A stretch of DNA of 64,000 nt from Mycobacterium sp. URHB0044. Its GTDB lineage: Bacteria > Actinomycetota > Actinomycetes > Mycobacteriales > Mycobacteriaceae. Below, in pieces: positions 9,321 to 17,855 of this stretch (positions are counted from its first letter, which is position 1; each line of letters opens with the position of its first letter). Both the position numbers and the translations under genes were made by a program. Below the pieces are notes generated by a model. The model saw only the letters and a list, made by a program, of their open reading frames with translations. It ran no database searches and was not told where the DNA came from. The DNA lies in NCBI RefSeq assembly GCF_000620625.1, contig NZ_JIAW01000004.1:343223-407222 (forward strand). The letters run 5' to 3'.

Positions 9321-9637
9321 ACACCGTGTTCCTACGCGAACTCGCGCACGCGCGCGCCGGCGACAAGGGTGATACGGCCATCCTGTCGCTGTTCCCTCTC
9401 GACGACCACGACTACGACTGGCTCCGAACACATGTGACGGCGGAGCATGTCAAGAGCCACCTCGCCGACTACGTCACCGGGGACGTCGTGCGCTACGAGG
9501 TTCCGTCGATCTGCGGGTTGCAATTCGTTTGTGCCAACGCGCTCGACGGCGGCGTCACCACGTCGCTGGCTCTCGACAGCCACGGCAAGTCGCTGAGCTC
9601 GCGGCTACTCGGCATGCGGATTCCGAGCCCGGACTGA
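9317..9637 (+). CDS. Small AtuA-associated protein (C-terminal AtuA domain as a separate chain)
   Basis: A 106-residue protein beginning with the FLRELAHARAGDKGDTAILSL segment of the small domain that in many AtuA proteins is fused to the C-terminus. Here it is a separate chain whose GTG start overlaps the stop of the DUF1446 gene (GTGA), so the two are coupled and probably form one complex. It contains VPSICGLQFVCANALDGG, rich in small residues, as in the family. It ends the rightward operon. Function is inferred only from the partner. Confidence 0.8.
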   Translation: MNTVFLRELAHARAGDKGDTAILSLFPLDDHDYDWLRTHVTAEHVKSHLADYVTGDVVRYEVPSICGLQFVCANALDGGVTTSLALDSHGKSLSSRLLGMRIPSPD

Positions 9638-9807
9638 CGGGGGCAAGTACTCGCGGGATTTAGCTGTGGACGCCTCGACGCCGATGCCGTCCGCCCGCCG
9701 AAGAAGCGACGAACACTCCGCTACCTGGTTCTATCACGTCCGCCGGCGCGAAGAGTCTGGTAAGCGAGTCGCTTGACGGAATTCGCCGGGGACACGATGA
9801 TGAGCCG

Positions 9808-10902
9808 GTGAGCGACGGAGCTGGCGGTAGCCTGCTGCTCCGATGGTGGCGCCAGCACGATGACTACGAGTGGCGGATCGAGTTCCTTCGAAGCTCCGGA
9901 ATGTTGTCGGTGCTGCGATATGTGATCGCCGGTATCGGTGCGATCATGGGGACGCTCGCAGCGGTAAACGTCTTCGTTCCTCCCATCTCCGACGGTCTGG
10001 TGATTCGGATCGGCTGGGCCGTGGTGGCGGTGGGTTCCCTCGGATGGGCGGCGCGTTGGGCGCTGCTCCCCTGGCCCACCGCTCGGCAGTCGGCGGCGCT
10101 GGTGGTATTCGTCGATGCCCTCATGACGCTGTCGGTGGTGCTGTTCGGCGATCCGCACCTCGCGATGTCGGGTATCCCCCTATTGCTTTGTGCGGGCGGT
10201 TATGTCGTGTTCTTCCACGGTCCGCGGTTGCACCTGGTCCACATCGCCTGGTGCGTGGCTGCGGTCGTGGCTGTCGCCGTGTGGTTGGCTTCCACGACAC
10301 CGGCCAACGGGCTGCAGTTGGCTGCCTCCCGCGCCGTAATCGCCCTGTTGGTCACCGTGTGCATCCTGCCGGCGCTGCAGTTCGGATTCTGGTTGCTACA
10401 GAGCAGTTCGATGCAGTCCTTGACCGATCCCCTGACGGAACTGACCAATCGTCGCGGTCTGGCGGCGTCGGTGAAGCGACTCACGGACGGGGTGCATCCA
10501 GATGCACACTTGTGTGCGTTACTCATCGACGTCGATGGCTTCAAGGGAGTCAACGACACTCTCGGACACGCTGTCGGTGACGACGTGCTCATCCGCACGG
10601 CACGCCGGATCCGTGCGAGCGTGCGCGCGGACGCCGTCGTCGTGCGCTGGGGCGGCGAGGAATTTCTGGTGGTGGACCGCATTCCGGTCGGTCAAGCCGC
10701 GACGGTCGCCGAGCGGATCCGTTCGGCGGTCTCTGCGCCCGGCCAGCCCGGCATTACGGTGAGCGTCGGCATGGCCATCTGCACGCGATCCGATTCAGAC
10801 CTCGACGACGTGATCACCGCTGCCGATTCGGCGATGTACGAGGCCAAGGCCTGCGGCGGTAACCGCGTCGTCATCGTCACCGAGGGCCCGTCGCTGTCCT
10901 GA
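9808..10902 (+). CDS. Membrane diguanylate cyclase (GGDEF) with degenerate inhibitory site
   Basis: A 364-residue protein: about six membrane segments between residues 35 and 197, then a GGDEF domain from the DPLTELTNRRG entry motif (207-217) to the end. The signature is GGEEF (282-286), which is catalytically competent, and metal- and substrate-binding residues are present (DVDGFKGVND, 241-250). It would make cyclic di-GMP from two GTP. The inhibitory RxxD site before the signature reads R273-A-D-A276, so product inhibition should be weak or absent. The GTG at 9808 is used because upstream ATGs stop at once. It stands alone between the AtuA operon and the leftward aldehyde dehydrogenase; 9638-9807 shows no clear feature. 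Confidence 0.92.
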   Translation: MSDGAGGSLLLRWWRQHDDYEWRIEFLRSSGMLSVLRYVIAGIGAIMGTLAAVNVFVPPISDGLVIRIGWAVVAVGSLGWAARWALLPWPTARQSAALVVFVDALMTLSVVLFGDPHLAMSGIPLLLCAGGYVVFFHGPRLHLVHIAWCVAAVVAVAVWLASTTPANGLQLAASRAVIALLVTVCILPALQFGFWLLQSSSMQSLTDPLTELTNRRGLAASVKRLTDGVHPDAHLCALLIDVDGFKGVNDTLGHAVGDDVLIRTARRIRASVRADAVVVRWGGEEFLVVDRIPVGQAATVAERIRSAVSAPGQPGITVSVGMAICTRSDSDLDDVITAADSAMYEAKACGGNRVVIVTEGPSLS

Positions 10903-10909
10903 GATCGCC

Positions 10910-12253
10910 TCACCCGATGCGGATCAGCTTCTTGTTGATGAACTCGTCGATGCCGAAGCGGCCGAGTTCACGTCCAAAGCCGGACCGCTTGACGCCGCCG
11001 AACGGCAGCTCGACGCCATCGGCTCCGACCGCGTTGACGAACACCATGCCCGCCTCGATCTTGTCGGCGACGCGCGTGGCCTGGTCGGGATCGGTGGTGA
11101 ATAGGTATGAGCCAAGCCCGAACGGCGTGTCATTGGCCAATTCGATGGCTTCGTCTTCGGAGCCCACCTCGTACACGGTGGCCACGGGACCGAACAGTTC
11201 CTCCTTGGCCGACGGTGCGGTAGGCGACACATTGGTCAAGACTCCCGGTGGGAAGTACGCGCCGTTCCGCTCCCCCAGCGTGGTCATCGTTGCGCCGTCG
11301 TCGACAGCGCGCTTGACTTGTTCGTCGAGGCGCTTGGCTGCGGCCACCGAGGACAGTGGGGCCAGTCCGTCGGTCTTCTCAAGCATCTTCTTGGTGAACT
11401 TGTCGAGGAAGGCGTCATAGATCTCCTCGGCGACGATGATGCGCTTGGCGGCGTTGCAGGCCTGCCCGGTGTTCTCCATCCGGCCGTCGACTGCGGCTTG
11501 CACCGTCGCGTCGAGGTCGTCGGCGCTGAGCACGATGAACGGGTCGGAGCCGCCGAGTTCGAGCACGACCTTCTTGAGGTTGCGGCCGGCGATCTCGGCG
11601 ACCGCCGCTCCCGCACGCTCGGAGCCGGTGAGCGAAACCCCTTGTACGCGTGGGTCGGCGATGACTTTAGCGATCTGCTCATTGGTGGCATAGATGTTGA
11701 CGTAGGCGCCCTCGGGGTACCCGGCATCGAGGAATATCTGGTGCAGCGCGGCCGCTGATTCGGGGCATTGCGGGGCGTGTTTGAGCACGATGGTGTTGCC
11801 AGCGGCCAGGTTCGGCCCGGCGAAGCGAGCCACCTGGTAGTACGGGTAGTTCCAAGGCATGATGCCGAGCAGCACGCCCACTGAGCCGCGCCGGATCAAC
11901 GCCGAACCGTCACCGTCGAGGAGGTCGATGGGCTCATCGGCGAGGAACTTCTCGGCGTTGTCGGCGTAGTACTGGTAGATCATCGCGCTGAAGTCCACCT
12001 CTCCAAGCGCCTGGTCCAGCGGTTTGCCCATCTCGCGCTGGATGATTGCGGCCAATTCGTCGCGACGCTCCGTATGCAGTCCGGCGACCGTGCCGATCAG
12101 GGCGGCGCGCTCGGCGATCGTGGAGCCTCGAGACCACTCGCGGTGAGCTCTTGCAGCGTTCGCCACGGCCCGTTCGACCTGTTCGTCGGTCGCTGTCGGG
12201 TACTCCTTCACCACGCCGCCGGTCGCCGGATCGGTCACCGCGTACAAGCTCAT
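10910..12253 (-). CDS. NAD(P)-dependent aldehyde dehydrogenase (succinate-semialdehyde/aminoaldehyde type)
   Basis: A 447-residue aldehyde dehydrogenase of the compact GabD1-like branch. The catalytic cysteine is C266 ([12 protein letters not shown]), the general base E232 (LELGGSDPF), and the cofactor segment is [22 protein letters not shown]. The ATG at 12253 follows a GAAAGG ribosome site; the open frame upstream to 12415 has no family sequence and overlaps the next gene. It lies 61 bases after puuD, last in the amine operon. Two roles fit: a PuuC-like step oxidising a gamma-glutamylated aminoaldehyde, or oxidation of succinate semialdehyde after GABA transamination. Sequence alone does not decide. 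Confidence 0.88.
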   Translation of the reverse strand: MSLYAVTDPATGGVVKEYPTATDEQVERAVANAARAHREWSRGSTIAERAALIGTVAGLHTERRDELAAIIQREMGKPLDQALGEVDFSAMIYQYYADNAEKFLADEPIDLLDGDGSALIRRGSVGVLLGIMPWNYPYYQVARFAGPNLAAGNTIVLKHAPQCPESAAALHQIFLDAGYPEGAYVNIYATNEQIAKVIADPRVQGVSLTGSERAGAAVAEIAGRNLKKVVLELGGSDPFIVLSADDLDATVQAAVDGRMENTGQACNAAKRIIVAEEIYDAFLDKFTKKMLEKTDGLAPLSSVAAAKRLDEQVKRAVDDGATMTTLGERNGAYFPPGVLTNVSPTAPSAKEELFGPVATVYEVGSEDEAIELANDTPFGLGSYLFTTDPDQATRVADKIEAGMVFVNAVGADGVELPFGGVKRSGFGRELGRFGIDEFINKKLIRIG

Positions 12254-12314
12254 GTCGATGTCGCCTTTCGTTTCTGGTTGAGGAAAGTCGGTCAAATCCG
12301 TTACAGGGCAGTGC

Positions 12315-13052
12315 TTATGACCTGGCGGTTTGGGCGGACGCGCTTGTCGCGAATTCGATCTGGTAGCGGCGACGGTCGGCTGCCGCGACGACGAAGTCGA
12401 ACAGCCCTTGTTCATGGCCGGCGATGTCGGCGTCGTCTTCGGGATGCCATTGCACGGCGAGAGCGGGGGCGTTGGCGTGTTCGACGGCTTCGATGCATCC
12501 GTCGTCGGCGCGCCCGACCACGCGTAGCCCGTCGCCCAACTGGTCGAGGGCCTGATGGTGGTAGGAGGACACGTCGAAGAGGTGTCCGCCCATTGCGGCG
12601 GCGGTAGCGCTTCCCGCCTTCAACGTCACCCGGTGCATTCCTTGACGGTGCGCCACGGTGGTCTCGCTCAGATGCTGCACCAGGGTTCCGCCGAGTGCGA
12701 CGTTGAGGATCTGCATGCCGCGGCAGATTGCCAGGAACGGGACGTGCAGATCGAGAAGGGCTCCTGCGAACGAGATGTCGTAGGCATCCTGGATTGCGTC
12801 GGTCTCCTCCGTGCGCTCACCGCGGGGTTGCCCGTAGGTGGCGGGGTCCACGTCGGCACCACCGGGGATGACCGCGCCGTTGGCGTGCACCAGTCGGTCA
12901 CGCACCGCATCGCCGGGCGGGAGCAAGAATGGGTCGCCGCCAGCGCGGAAGATCGCCTCGCAAATCTTGTCGGCAGCCACCACCCCGGAGCGGCGCAGCC
13001 CCGCGATCGTGGTGGAGCGGATTGCGGGGACGGCGATGAACGGCCGAGTCAC
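12315..13052 (-). CDS. puuD: Gamma-glutamyl-gamma-aminobutyrate hydrolase (PuuD, class I glutamine amidotransferase fold)
   Basis: A 245-residue peptidase C26 protein. The nucleophile is C110 in AICRGMQ, with H203 and E205 in VQWHPEDD, and the oxyanion loop is PGGADVDP (63-70). PuuD hydrolyses the gamma-glutamyl amide of GABA in the Puu route, returning glutamate and the freed amino acid. The GTG start at 13052 overlaps the stop of the solute-binding-fold gene by four bases, so it is coupled to it. A second copy lies at 21007-21819 in the divergent operon; they are clearly diverged, so this is not a recent duplication. Confidence 0.9.
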   Translation of the reverse strand: MTRPFIAVPAIRSTTIAGLRRSGVVAADKICEAIFRAGGDPFLLPPGDAVRDRLVHANGAVIPGGADVDPATYGQPRGERTEETDAIQDAYDISFAGALLDLHVPFLAICRGMQILNVALGGTLVQHLSETTVAHRQGMHRVTLKAGSATAAAMGGHLFDVSSYHHQALDQLGDGLRVVGRADDGCIEAVEHANAPALAVQWHPEDDADIAGHEQGLFDFVVAAADRRRYQIEFATSASAQTARS

Positions 13053-13765
13053 GGTGCCTCTGCCTGCACGTCACGCAGCGGGAAGTCCAGGTCGGGCATC
13101 CACCGTTGCCACACTCGTTCCAGGGACCCGTCGTCGATCGATTCTTGCAGTGCCGCATCGAGTTCGGCGCGGATGGCGTCGTTGCCCTTGGCGACGGCTA
13201 TCCCCCATCGGTTGCGGGTGGCGATGGTGAATGCGACCTCGAGGTCGGGTTCGTTCCCAACGGGGAGCAGGGCGACGTCGTCGTCGACGAACCCGTCGAC
13301 GTGCCCGGCCCGCAGTGCGGCGATCATGTCGCCGAAGACGTCGTCGGTGCCCTCGAAGGGGACCGTGATGACACCGGGAAAGGTCTTGGCGAGTGTCATG
13401 TTGGTGCTGCCGGCTATGGCGCCGACCCGCTTGCCTGCCAGGTCTGCTGGGCTGGTGATCTCGGATCCCGCGCGTGTCAGCAGGGATTCGTCGAAGACGG
13501 CGTAGGGACTGGTGAAGTCGACTAGGGCGGACCGTTCGGGCGTGATTCCTTGTCCGCACCAGACGGCGTCGCCGCGTCCCTCGTTGACGGCCGGAATCAT
13601 GTCGCTCCAGCTAGTGATCACCCACTCGACTGGTCGGCCGAGTTTGGCGGCCACGTTTTCGGCCGCCGACGGTTCGTAACCGTGCCGGGCCCCGTCGGGG
13701 GCGGCCTTGTCGAACAGCGGCGGTGCGGACAAGTCGACACAGATCAGTCGCAAGGGTTGATTCAC
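13049..13765 (-). CDS. Solute-binding-protein family 3 domain protein without signal peptide
   Basis: A 238-residue protein with the fold of amino-acid-binding ABC receptors: the N-lobe region VEWVITSWSDMIPAVNEGRGDAVWCGQGITPER, then LVDFTSPY, LAGKRVGAIAGSTN and, near the end, RWGIAVAKGNDAIRAELDAAL. The start is fixed by coupling: the GTG at 13765 overlaps the glutamine-synthetase-like stop by four bases. From it the protein begins NQPLRLICVDLS, with no signal sequence, lipobox or membrane helix. It is therefore probably cytosolic, acting as a ligand sensor or a catalytic relative such as cyclohexadienyl-dehydratase-type enzymes. No ABC permease or ATPase adjoins it. Its role is unknown. Confidence 0.8.
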   Translation of the reverse strand: MNQPLRLICVDLSAPPLFDKAAPDGARHGYEPSAAENVAAKLGRPVEWVITSWSDMIPAVNEGRGDAVWCGQGITPERSALVDFTSPYAVFDESLLTRAGSEITSPADLAGKRVGAIAGSTNMTLAKTFPGVITVPFEGTDDVFGDMIAALRAGHVDGFVDDDVALLPVGNEPDLEVAFTIATRNRWGIAVAKGNDAIRAELDAALQESIDDGSLERVWQRWMPDLDFPLRDVQAEAP

Positions 13766-15138
13766 AGGTACTCCAAGTACATTTCGCGGTCGAAGTCGGT
13801 GACGGCTCCGCACGCGCGGGCCCATTCGTCGGTTTTGACTTCGGCGTATTGGTCGGCCAGGTCGGTGGGCAGGCAGCCGCTGATCACCGGGTTGTCGTTG
13901 AAGGCCGCGATGGCGTCGCCGAGGGTAAGCGGCAGCTGAGCGTGGATGGATTCTGCGCCGTAGCTGCTGCCGACTTGGGCTTCACCGGGGTCGGTGGCGT
14001 TGTCGAGGCCGTGCTTGATGGCTGCCAGCAGGGCGGTGTGCGACAGGTACGGGTTGACGCTGGCGTCTGGGATCTTGTACTCGAGGCGGCCAACGGCCGA
14101 TAGCCGCACGGTGCACGTCTTGTTGTCCATGCCCCAGTTGACGGTGGTGGGGGCGAATTGGCCACCGTCCCAGAATCGTTTGTAGGAGTTGACCGTCGAG
14201 GCCATGATGGCGATCGAGCCAGCGGCGTGCGCGAGCAAACCGCCGAGGGCGTGCACGCCGACCTTGCTCAGGTGCAGGTCTCGGCGACCCGCTTCGGCGA
14301 ACACGTTCTCCTGCCCCTTCCACAGGCTGACGTTGTGGTGGCAGCCGTTGCCCATCGATCCTTGGGCCGGCTTGGGCATGAAACTGGCCTTCACGCCGAC
14401 CTCGCGGGCGACCTGGTGACAGATCTGGCGGTAGGTGATGAGGCGGTCTGCGGTGAGGAAGCAGTCGTCGAACTGCCAGTTGAGTTCGAGCTGGCCGGGA
14501 TCTTCGTAGTCGCCTTCGATCATGTTCAGGCCGAGTTGCTGGGCATAGCCGATAACCTTCTTGAAGATCGGGCGCATGAGTTCGAGGTTGGCGGTTTGGT
14601 AGGCGGCGCTGCCCCCTGGTCGCACCGGGACGTCCATTCCTGGTCCGTACCACGTCATCTCGGGTTCGCATCCGCTCTTGAGGACGAAGCCGGTCTCCTC
14701 GGTGAAGGCGCTGTGCGCGCGGCGCAGCGTGGCGCGGCTATCCAACCCGAGGTAGTCGCCACCAATCTCAGCGATGTGATCCGGTTCGTAGGCGGTACAC
14801 AGGAACCGCGCAACGCTCGTATCCCAGGGCAGCACCGCGAACGTGTCGAGGTCGGGAAGGCCGGTCAGTTCCGCCGCTTCGACACCACCTCCGAGCAACC
14901 GACCGGTGCGGTCGCTGTGCAGATCCGTCATCGCCGTGCGATGAAATTGGACACCCTTCTCCAGATTGCGGCGAAGATGCTGGGCGGGAACCACTTTGGC
15001 GACGGTGCGGCCAGTCAGCGTGACCAGCTGGTAGTAGATGAATTCGACGCCCCGATCGGTGATGACGGATTCGATCTCGGCGATGCGCGCGTCGGTGGTG
15101 TTGACGTGGCGGTGGTGATCTAGTGCGGTGGTTGTCAT
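13762..15138 (-). CDS. Glutamine-synthetase-like gamma-glutamylamide ligase
   Basis: A 458-residue type III glutamine-synthetase-like enzyme. Visible are an active-site glutamate segment (SGCEPEMTWYG), EGDYEDPGQLELNW, the His-containing GNGCHHNVSLW, the phosphate-binding APTTVNWG and the C-terminal DASVNPYL. These homologues (PuuA, GlnA3/4-type, and the ORF beside mycobacterial mor/pip genes) couple ATP to gamma-glutamylation of an amine rather than ammonia assimilation. The ATG at 15138 is used because the open frame upstream lies in the reductase gene. It follows the P450 electron chain by 32 bases and precedes PuuD, which would reverse the glutamylation after oxidation of the tail. Confidence 0.88.
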   Translation of the reverse strand: MTTTALDHHRHVNTTDARIAEIESVITDRGVEFIYYQLVTLTGRTVAKVVPAQHLRRNLEKGVQFHRTAMTDLHSDRTGRLLGGGVEAAELTGLPDLDTFAVLPWDTSVARFLCTAYEPDHIAEIGGDYLGLDSRATLRRAHSAFTEETGFVLKSGCEPEMTWYGPGMDVPVRPGGSAAYQTANLELMRPIFKKVIGYAQQLGLNMIEGDYEDPGQLELNWQFDDCFLTADRLITYRQICHQVAREVGVKASFMPKPAQGSMGNGCHHNVSLWKGQENVFAEAGRRDLHLSKVGVHALGGLLAHAAGSIAIMASTVNSYKRFWDGGQFAPTTVNWGMDNKTCTVRLSAVGRLEYKIPDASVNPYLSHTALLAAIKHGLDNATDPGEAQVGSSYGAESIHAQLPLTLGDAIAAFNDNPVISGCLPTDLADQYAEVKTDEWARACGAVTDFDREMYLEYL

Positions 15139-15170
15139 GTCAGGCTTTCTGGTCTCGGGCGGGCGAAGGT

Positions 15171-16430
15171 TCACAAGGGGGCCAGCGCTGAGCGGGCGGC
15201 GTCGACGGCGTTGCGGTAGTGCAGATTCTGGGTCGAAGTGGGTGAGATCATCACCACCCCGACCGGCCGACCACCCCGGTAGTAGCCGACGACGGTCCCA
15301 GCCTCGGCGTGCTCGTGGCCCGGTTCGCCGAGGGAGCCTTCGATGACTTGAATGGCGTCGGCGTCCCCGGGTGATCCGTACCCCTGTATCCGCAGGTCGT
15401 ATTGATCGCTCCAGAATGACGGCAGCGGGCAGAACCTGTCGGTGTCGTCGGGACGACCGGCCAGGTCGGTTAGCAGGGTCCGTGCGGCGCGTTTCGCGGT
15501 TTCGGTGGGGATGCACCAATGTTCGATCCGGCGTGCGACGCCGGTCGCCGGATCGGGAAACCGGGCAATGTCACCGACTGCCACTAGGGGTGCCGGCGCG
15601 TCGACCCGCATGTGGTTGTCGCACAGTACGCCGTCGGTGACGTCAATCCCGTTGCCCGCCAGCCATTCTACGTTCGGATGCGAGCCGACGGATTCGATGA
15701 GTACGTCGGCGTAGACGGCACTGCCGTCGGTCAGCATGGCGCCGGTCAACCGATCGGGGGCGTCGCGGCGGCTGAGCAACGACTGGATGGAGACGCCGGT
15801 GTGCACTGCCACACCGTGGAACTCGTGAACCCGACGCAGTGATTGACCAAGTCGTGCACCGAGCGGCCGGACCATCAGTGCTGAATTCGGTTCGACGATG
15901 TGGACGTTGCATCCGATCGAGCGCGCGGTGGCCGCCACTTCGCATCCGATGAATCCGCCACCGACGACCACCACGTTCGTGTCCAGGCGCAGGGCGGCTC
16001 GCAGCGCGACCGCGTCGTCGAGGGTGCGGATGACATGGCGCCCGACACGCGGGCCGGGCATTTCAAGGCGCCGCGGCCGTAGGCCGGTGGCGATCACCAG
16101 TCCGTCGAAGCCGAGTGTTGCGCCGTCGCCAAGGGTCAGGGTGCGGGCGCCCAGGTCGGCGGCGAGGACGGTTTCCCCAAGGCGCCAGGTGACGTCGGCG
16201 GTGTTCTTGCGTTGCCGGAAGGCCACGGCCTGGTGCCAGACGTCGATGCCCGAGTTGGTGTCATCGCGGTGCTGGGCCAGCACGTCCTTCGACAGCGGCG
16301 GCCGGTTGTAGGGCATGTGCGGTTCGGCGCCCACCACGGTGAGCTGGCCACTGAACCCTTGTGCGCGTAGCTGTTCGGCGGCGCGCAGGCCGCCCATGGA
16401 GGCACCGACGACGACGATGTGCTCCGACAT
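15171..16430 (-). CDS. NAD(P)H:ferredoxin reductase (FAD-dependent, P450 system)
   Basis: A 419-residue FAD/NAD-linked reductase of the putidaredoxin/rhodocoxin reductase type. The FAD site is VVVGASMGGLRAAEQL near the N-terminus, the NADH site VVVGGGFIGCEVAATA is near 150, the linking ATGLRPRR follows the first domain, and the second FAD contact is in VAVGDIARF. The C-terminal domain ends with GYYRGGRPVGVVMI. It transfers electrons from NAD(P)H to the ferredoxin encoded two bases upstream. The ATG at 16430 is preferred over 16469, which would overlap the ferredoxin gene. The order P450, ferredoxin, reductase, ligase matches mycobacterial morpholine/piperidine monooxygenase clusters. Confidence 0.92.
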   Translation of the reverse strand: MSEHIVVVGASMGGLRAAEQLRAQGFSGQLTVVGAEPHMPYNRPPLSKDVLAQHRDDTNSGIDVWHQAVAFRQRKNTADVTWRLGETVLAADLGARTLTLGDGATLGFDGLVIATGLRPRRLEMPGPRVGRHVIRTLDDAVALRAALRLDTNVVVVGGGFIGCEVAATARSIGCNVHIVEPNSALMVRPLGARLGQSLRRVHEFHGVAVHTGVSIQSLLSRRDAPDRLTGAMLTDGSAVYADVLIESVGSHPNVEWLAGNGIDVTDGVLCDNHMRVDAPAPLVAVGDIARFPDPATGVARRIEHWCIPTETAKRAARTLLTDLAGRPDDTDRFCPLPSFWSDQYDLRIQGYGSPGDADAIQVIEGSLGEPGHEHAEAGTVVGYYRGGRPVGVVMISPTSTQNLHYRNAVDAARSALAPL

Positions 16431-16432
16431 GG

Positions 16433-16624
16433 TCACTCGTCCTGCAGCAGGATGGCCTGGACGGGACAAACGTCGGCGGCTTCTTCCACCTCGTCGAGCA
16501 CGGCTTCGTCGAACTCCGTGTCGTAGTCCAATTTGCCATCGTCATTGAGCCGGAAGACCTTGGGGGCGGCGATGGTGCACTGGCCGTGGTCGTCGCACAG
16601 GGCGCGGTCGACGTGAACCTTCAT
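16433..16624 (-). CDS. Small P450 ferredoxin (CxxHxxC, probable [3Fe-4S])
   Basis: A 63-residue ferredoxin. The cluster ligands are C10, C16 and C53-P54, with H13 in place of the central cysteine (CDDHGQC). This CxxHxxC...CP pattern is common in actinobacterial P450 ferredoxins, several of which carry a [3Fe-4S] cluster. The ATG at 16624 follows a GGAG-rich ribosome site; the longer open frame runs into the P450 gene. It sits between the P450 (31 bases upstream) and its reductase (2 bases downstream), so it should be the immediate electron donor to the P450. Confidence 0.93.
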   Translation of the reverse strand: MKVHVDRALCDDHGQCTIAAPKVFRLNDDGKLDYDTEFDEAVLDEVEEAADVCPVQAILLQDE

Positions 16625-16655
16625 GATGGGTCTCCTCGTTGGTTGGAGTGGTTGA

Positions 16656-17855
16656 CTAGATGCGGTCGAAGGCAATGGGCAGGTGGATGGGCCCGGTGTT
16701 GCCGCTGAGCGGCAGCGAGGTAGCGGTGCCGTTGATGCGCGGATTCTTGAGCCGGCTGGCCAGCAGCGGCAGCGCCTCACTCATGTCGCTGCGGGCCACG
16801 AAGTGGCCGAGGCAATGGTGCATGCCACCGCCGAACCCGAAGTGTGGTGGACGTTCCGCCTGCAGGTCGAAGGGCTCGCCGTCGATGACCCGCGGATCGG
16901 TGCCCGCCGATTCGGACAGCAAGTGGATGGTGGTACCGGCGACGATGTGCAAGCCCTGATAGTCGAAGTCCTCCAACGCTTCCCGGGTCACCCAGGTCAC
17001 GGTCGGGTTGACGCGCATGACTTCCTCTACGGCGGCCTTGCCTAATTCGGGGTGCCGGGCCAACAGGTCCCACTGGTCGGGGTAGGTCATGAAGGTCTGC
17101 AAGGCCAGGCCCAGCTGGTTGCGCGTGGTGTCCATGCCGCCGAAGATCAGGAGCACCAGCGCGACCCGCAGTTCGTCGCGGCTGAGGTGTTCGCCATCGC
17201 GTTCGGCGAGGACGAGCCGGCTGACGAAGTCGTCGCGGGGGTGTTCGGTGCGGTCGGCGATCAACTCGTCGGCATAGCCGTAGAGGCCCGCCAATGCGGT
17301 TTCCACACGGTCGAGATCCTGCTTGAGCGTCACACCAAGGGCCAAGCCGATGTCGTTGGACCAGGCCGCGATTCGCCGCCACTCGGACTCGTCGATGCCG
17401 AGCATGATCGCGATGACCCGGGCGGCGTAGGGCTCGGCGAATTGGGCGGCGAAGTCGCAGTGCCCGTCGGCGTAGAAGTCGTCGATCAACTCGTTGGCCA
17501 ATGCCTGGAATCGCGGTACCAGTCCCCCGATGAGCTTCGGCGAGAAGGCGGGGTTCATCAGTCGGCGCAGCCGGTGGTGATCTTCACCTTCGATGTTGAG
17601 TAGCGCTCGGCTCCACCAGTGCGCGAAGGCCCCTTCGGTAACACCGTTGTGAGCCGGCCAGGCCCAGCTGCCCTGGCGTAACCGGCGATCCTTCATGAGC
17701 TTGCCGACTTCGTCGTAACGCAGCACGGCAAGGCCGTATGGCGTACGCGCGTACCAACTTTGCTCCCGTGCAGCCCGCACCTCGCCGGATTGCACCGAGA
17801 ACGCCGGGTCGGCCAGATTCAGGTACGGGGCGTCGGTCAGTTGATCAGTGGACAT
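16656..17855 (-). CDS. Cytochrome P450, cyclic-amine monooxygenase candidate (PipA/MorA-like context)
   Basis: A 399-residue soluble class I P450. The heme-thiolate cysteine is C348 (FGFGGGMHHCLG), the I-helix oxygen groove is GGMDTT (239-244), and the K-helix ExxR is E278-R281. The ATG at 17855 overlaps the permease stop by 11 bases; the longer open frame lies inside the permease. No membrane anchor is present. With an adjoining CxxHxxC ferredoxin, reductase, glutamine-synthetase-like ligase and GntR regulator, it has the arrangement of the CYP151 morpholine/piperidine/pyrrolidine systems known in mycobacteria. Assignment to CYP151 itself is inferred from context and needs alignment. Hydroxylation next to nitrogen would open a cyclic amine to an aminoaldehyde. 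Confidence 0.85.
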   Translation of the reverse strand: MSTDQLTDAPYLNLADPAFSVQSGEVRAAREQSWYARTPYGLAVLRYDEVGKLMKDRRLRQGSWAWPAHNGVTEGAFAHWWSRALLNIEGEDHHRLRRLMNPAFSPKLIGGLVPRFQALANELIDDFYADGHCDFAAQFAEPYAARVIAIMLGIDESEWRRIAAWSNDIGLALGVTLKQDLDRVETALAGLYGYADELIADRTEHPRDDFVSRLVLAERDGEHLSRDELRVALVLLIFGGMDTTRNQLGLALQTFMTYPDQWDLLARHPELGKAAVEEVMRVNPTVTWVTREALEDFDYQGLHIVAGTTIHLLSESAGTDPRVIDGEPFDLQAERPPHFGFGGGMHHCLGHFVARSDMSEALPLLASRLKNPRINGTATSLPLSGNTGPIHLPIAFDRI

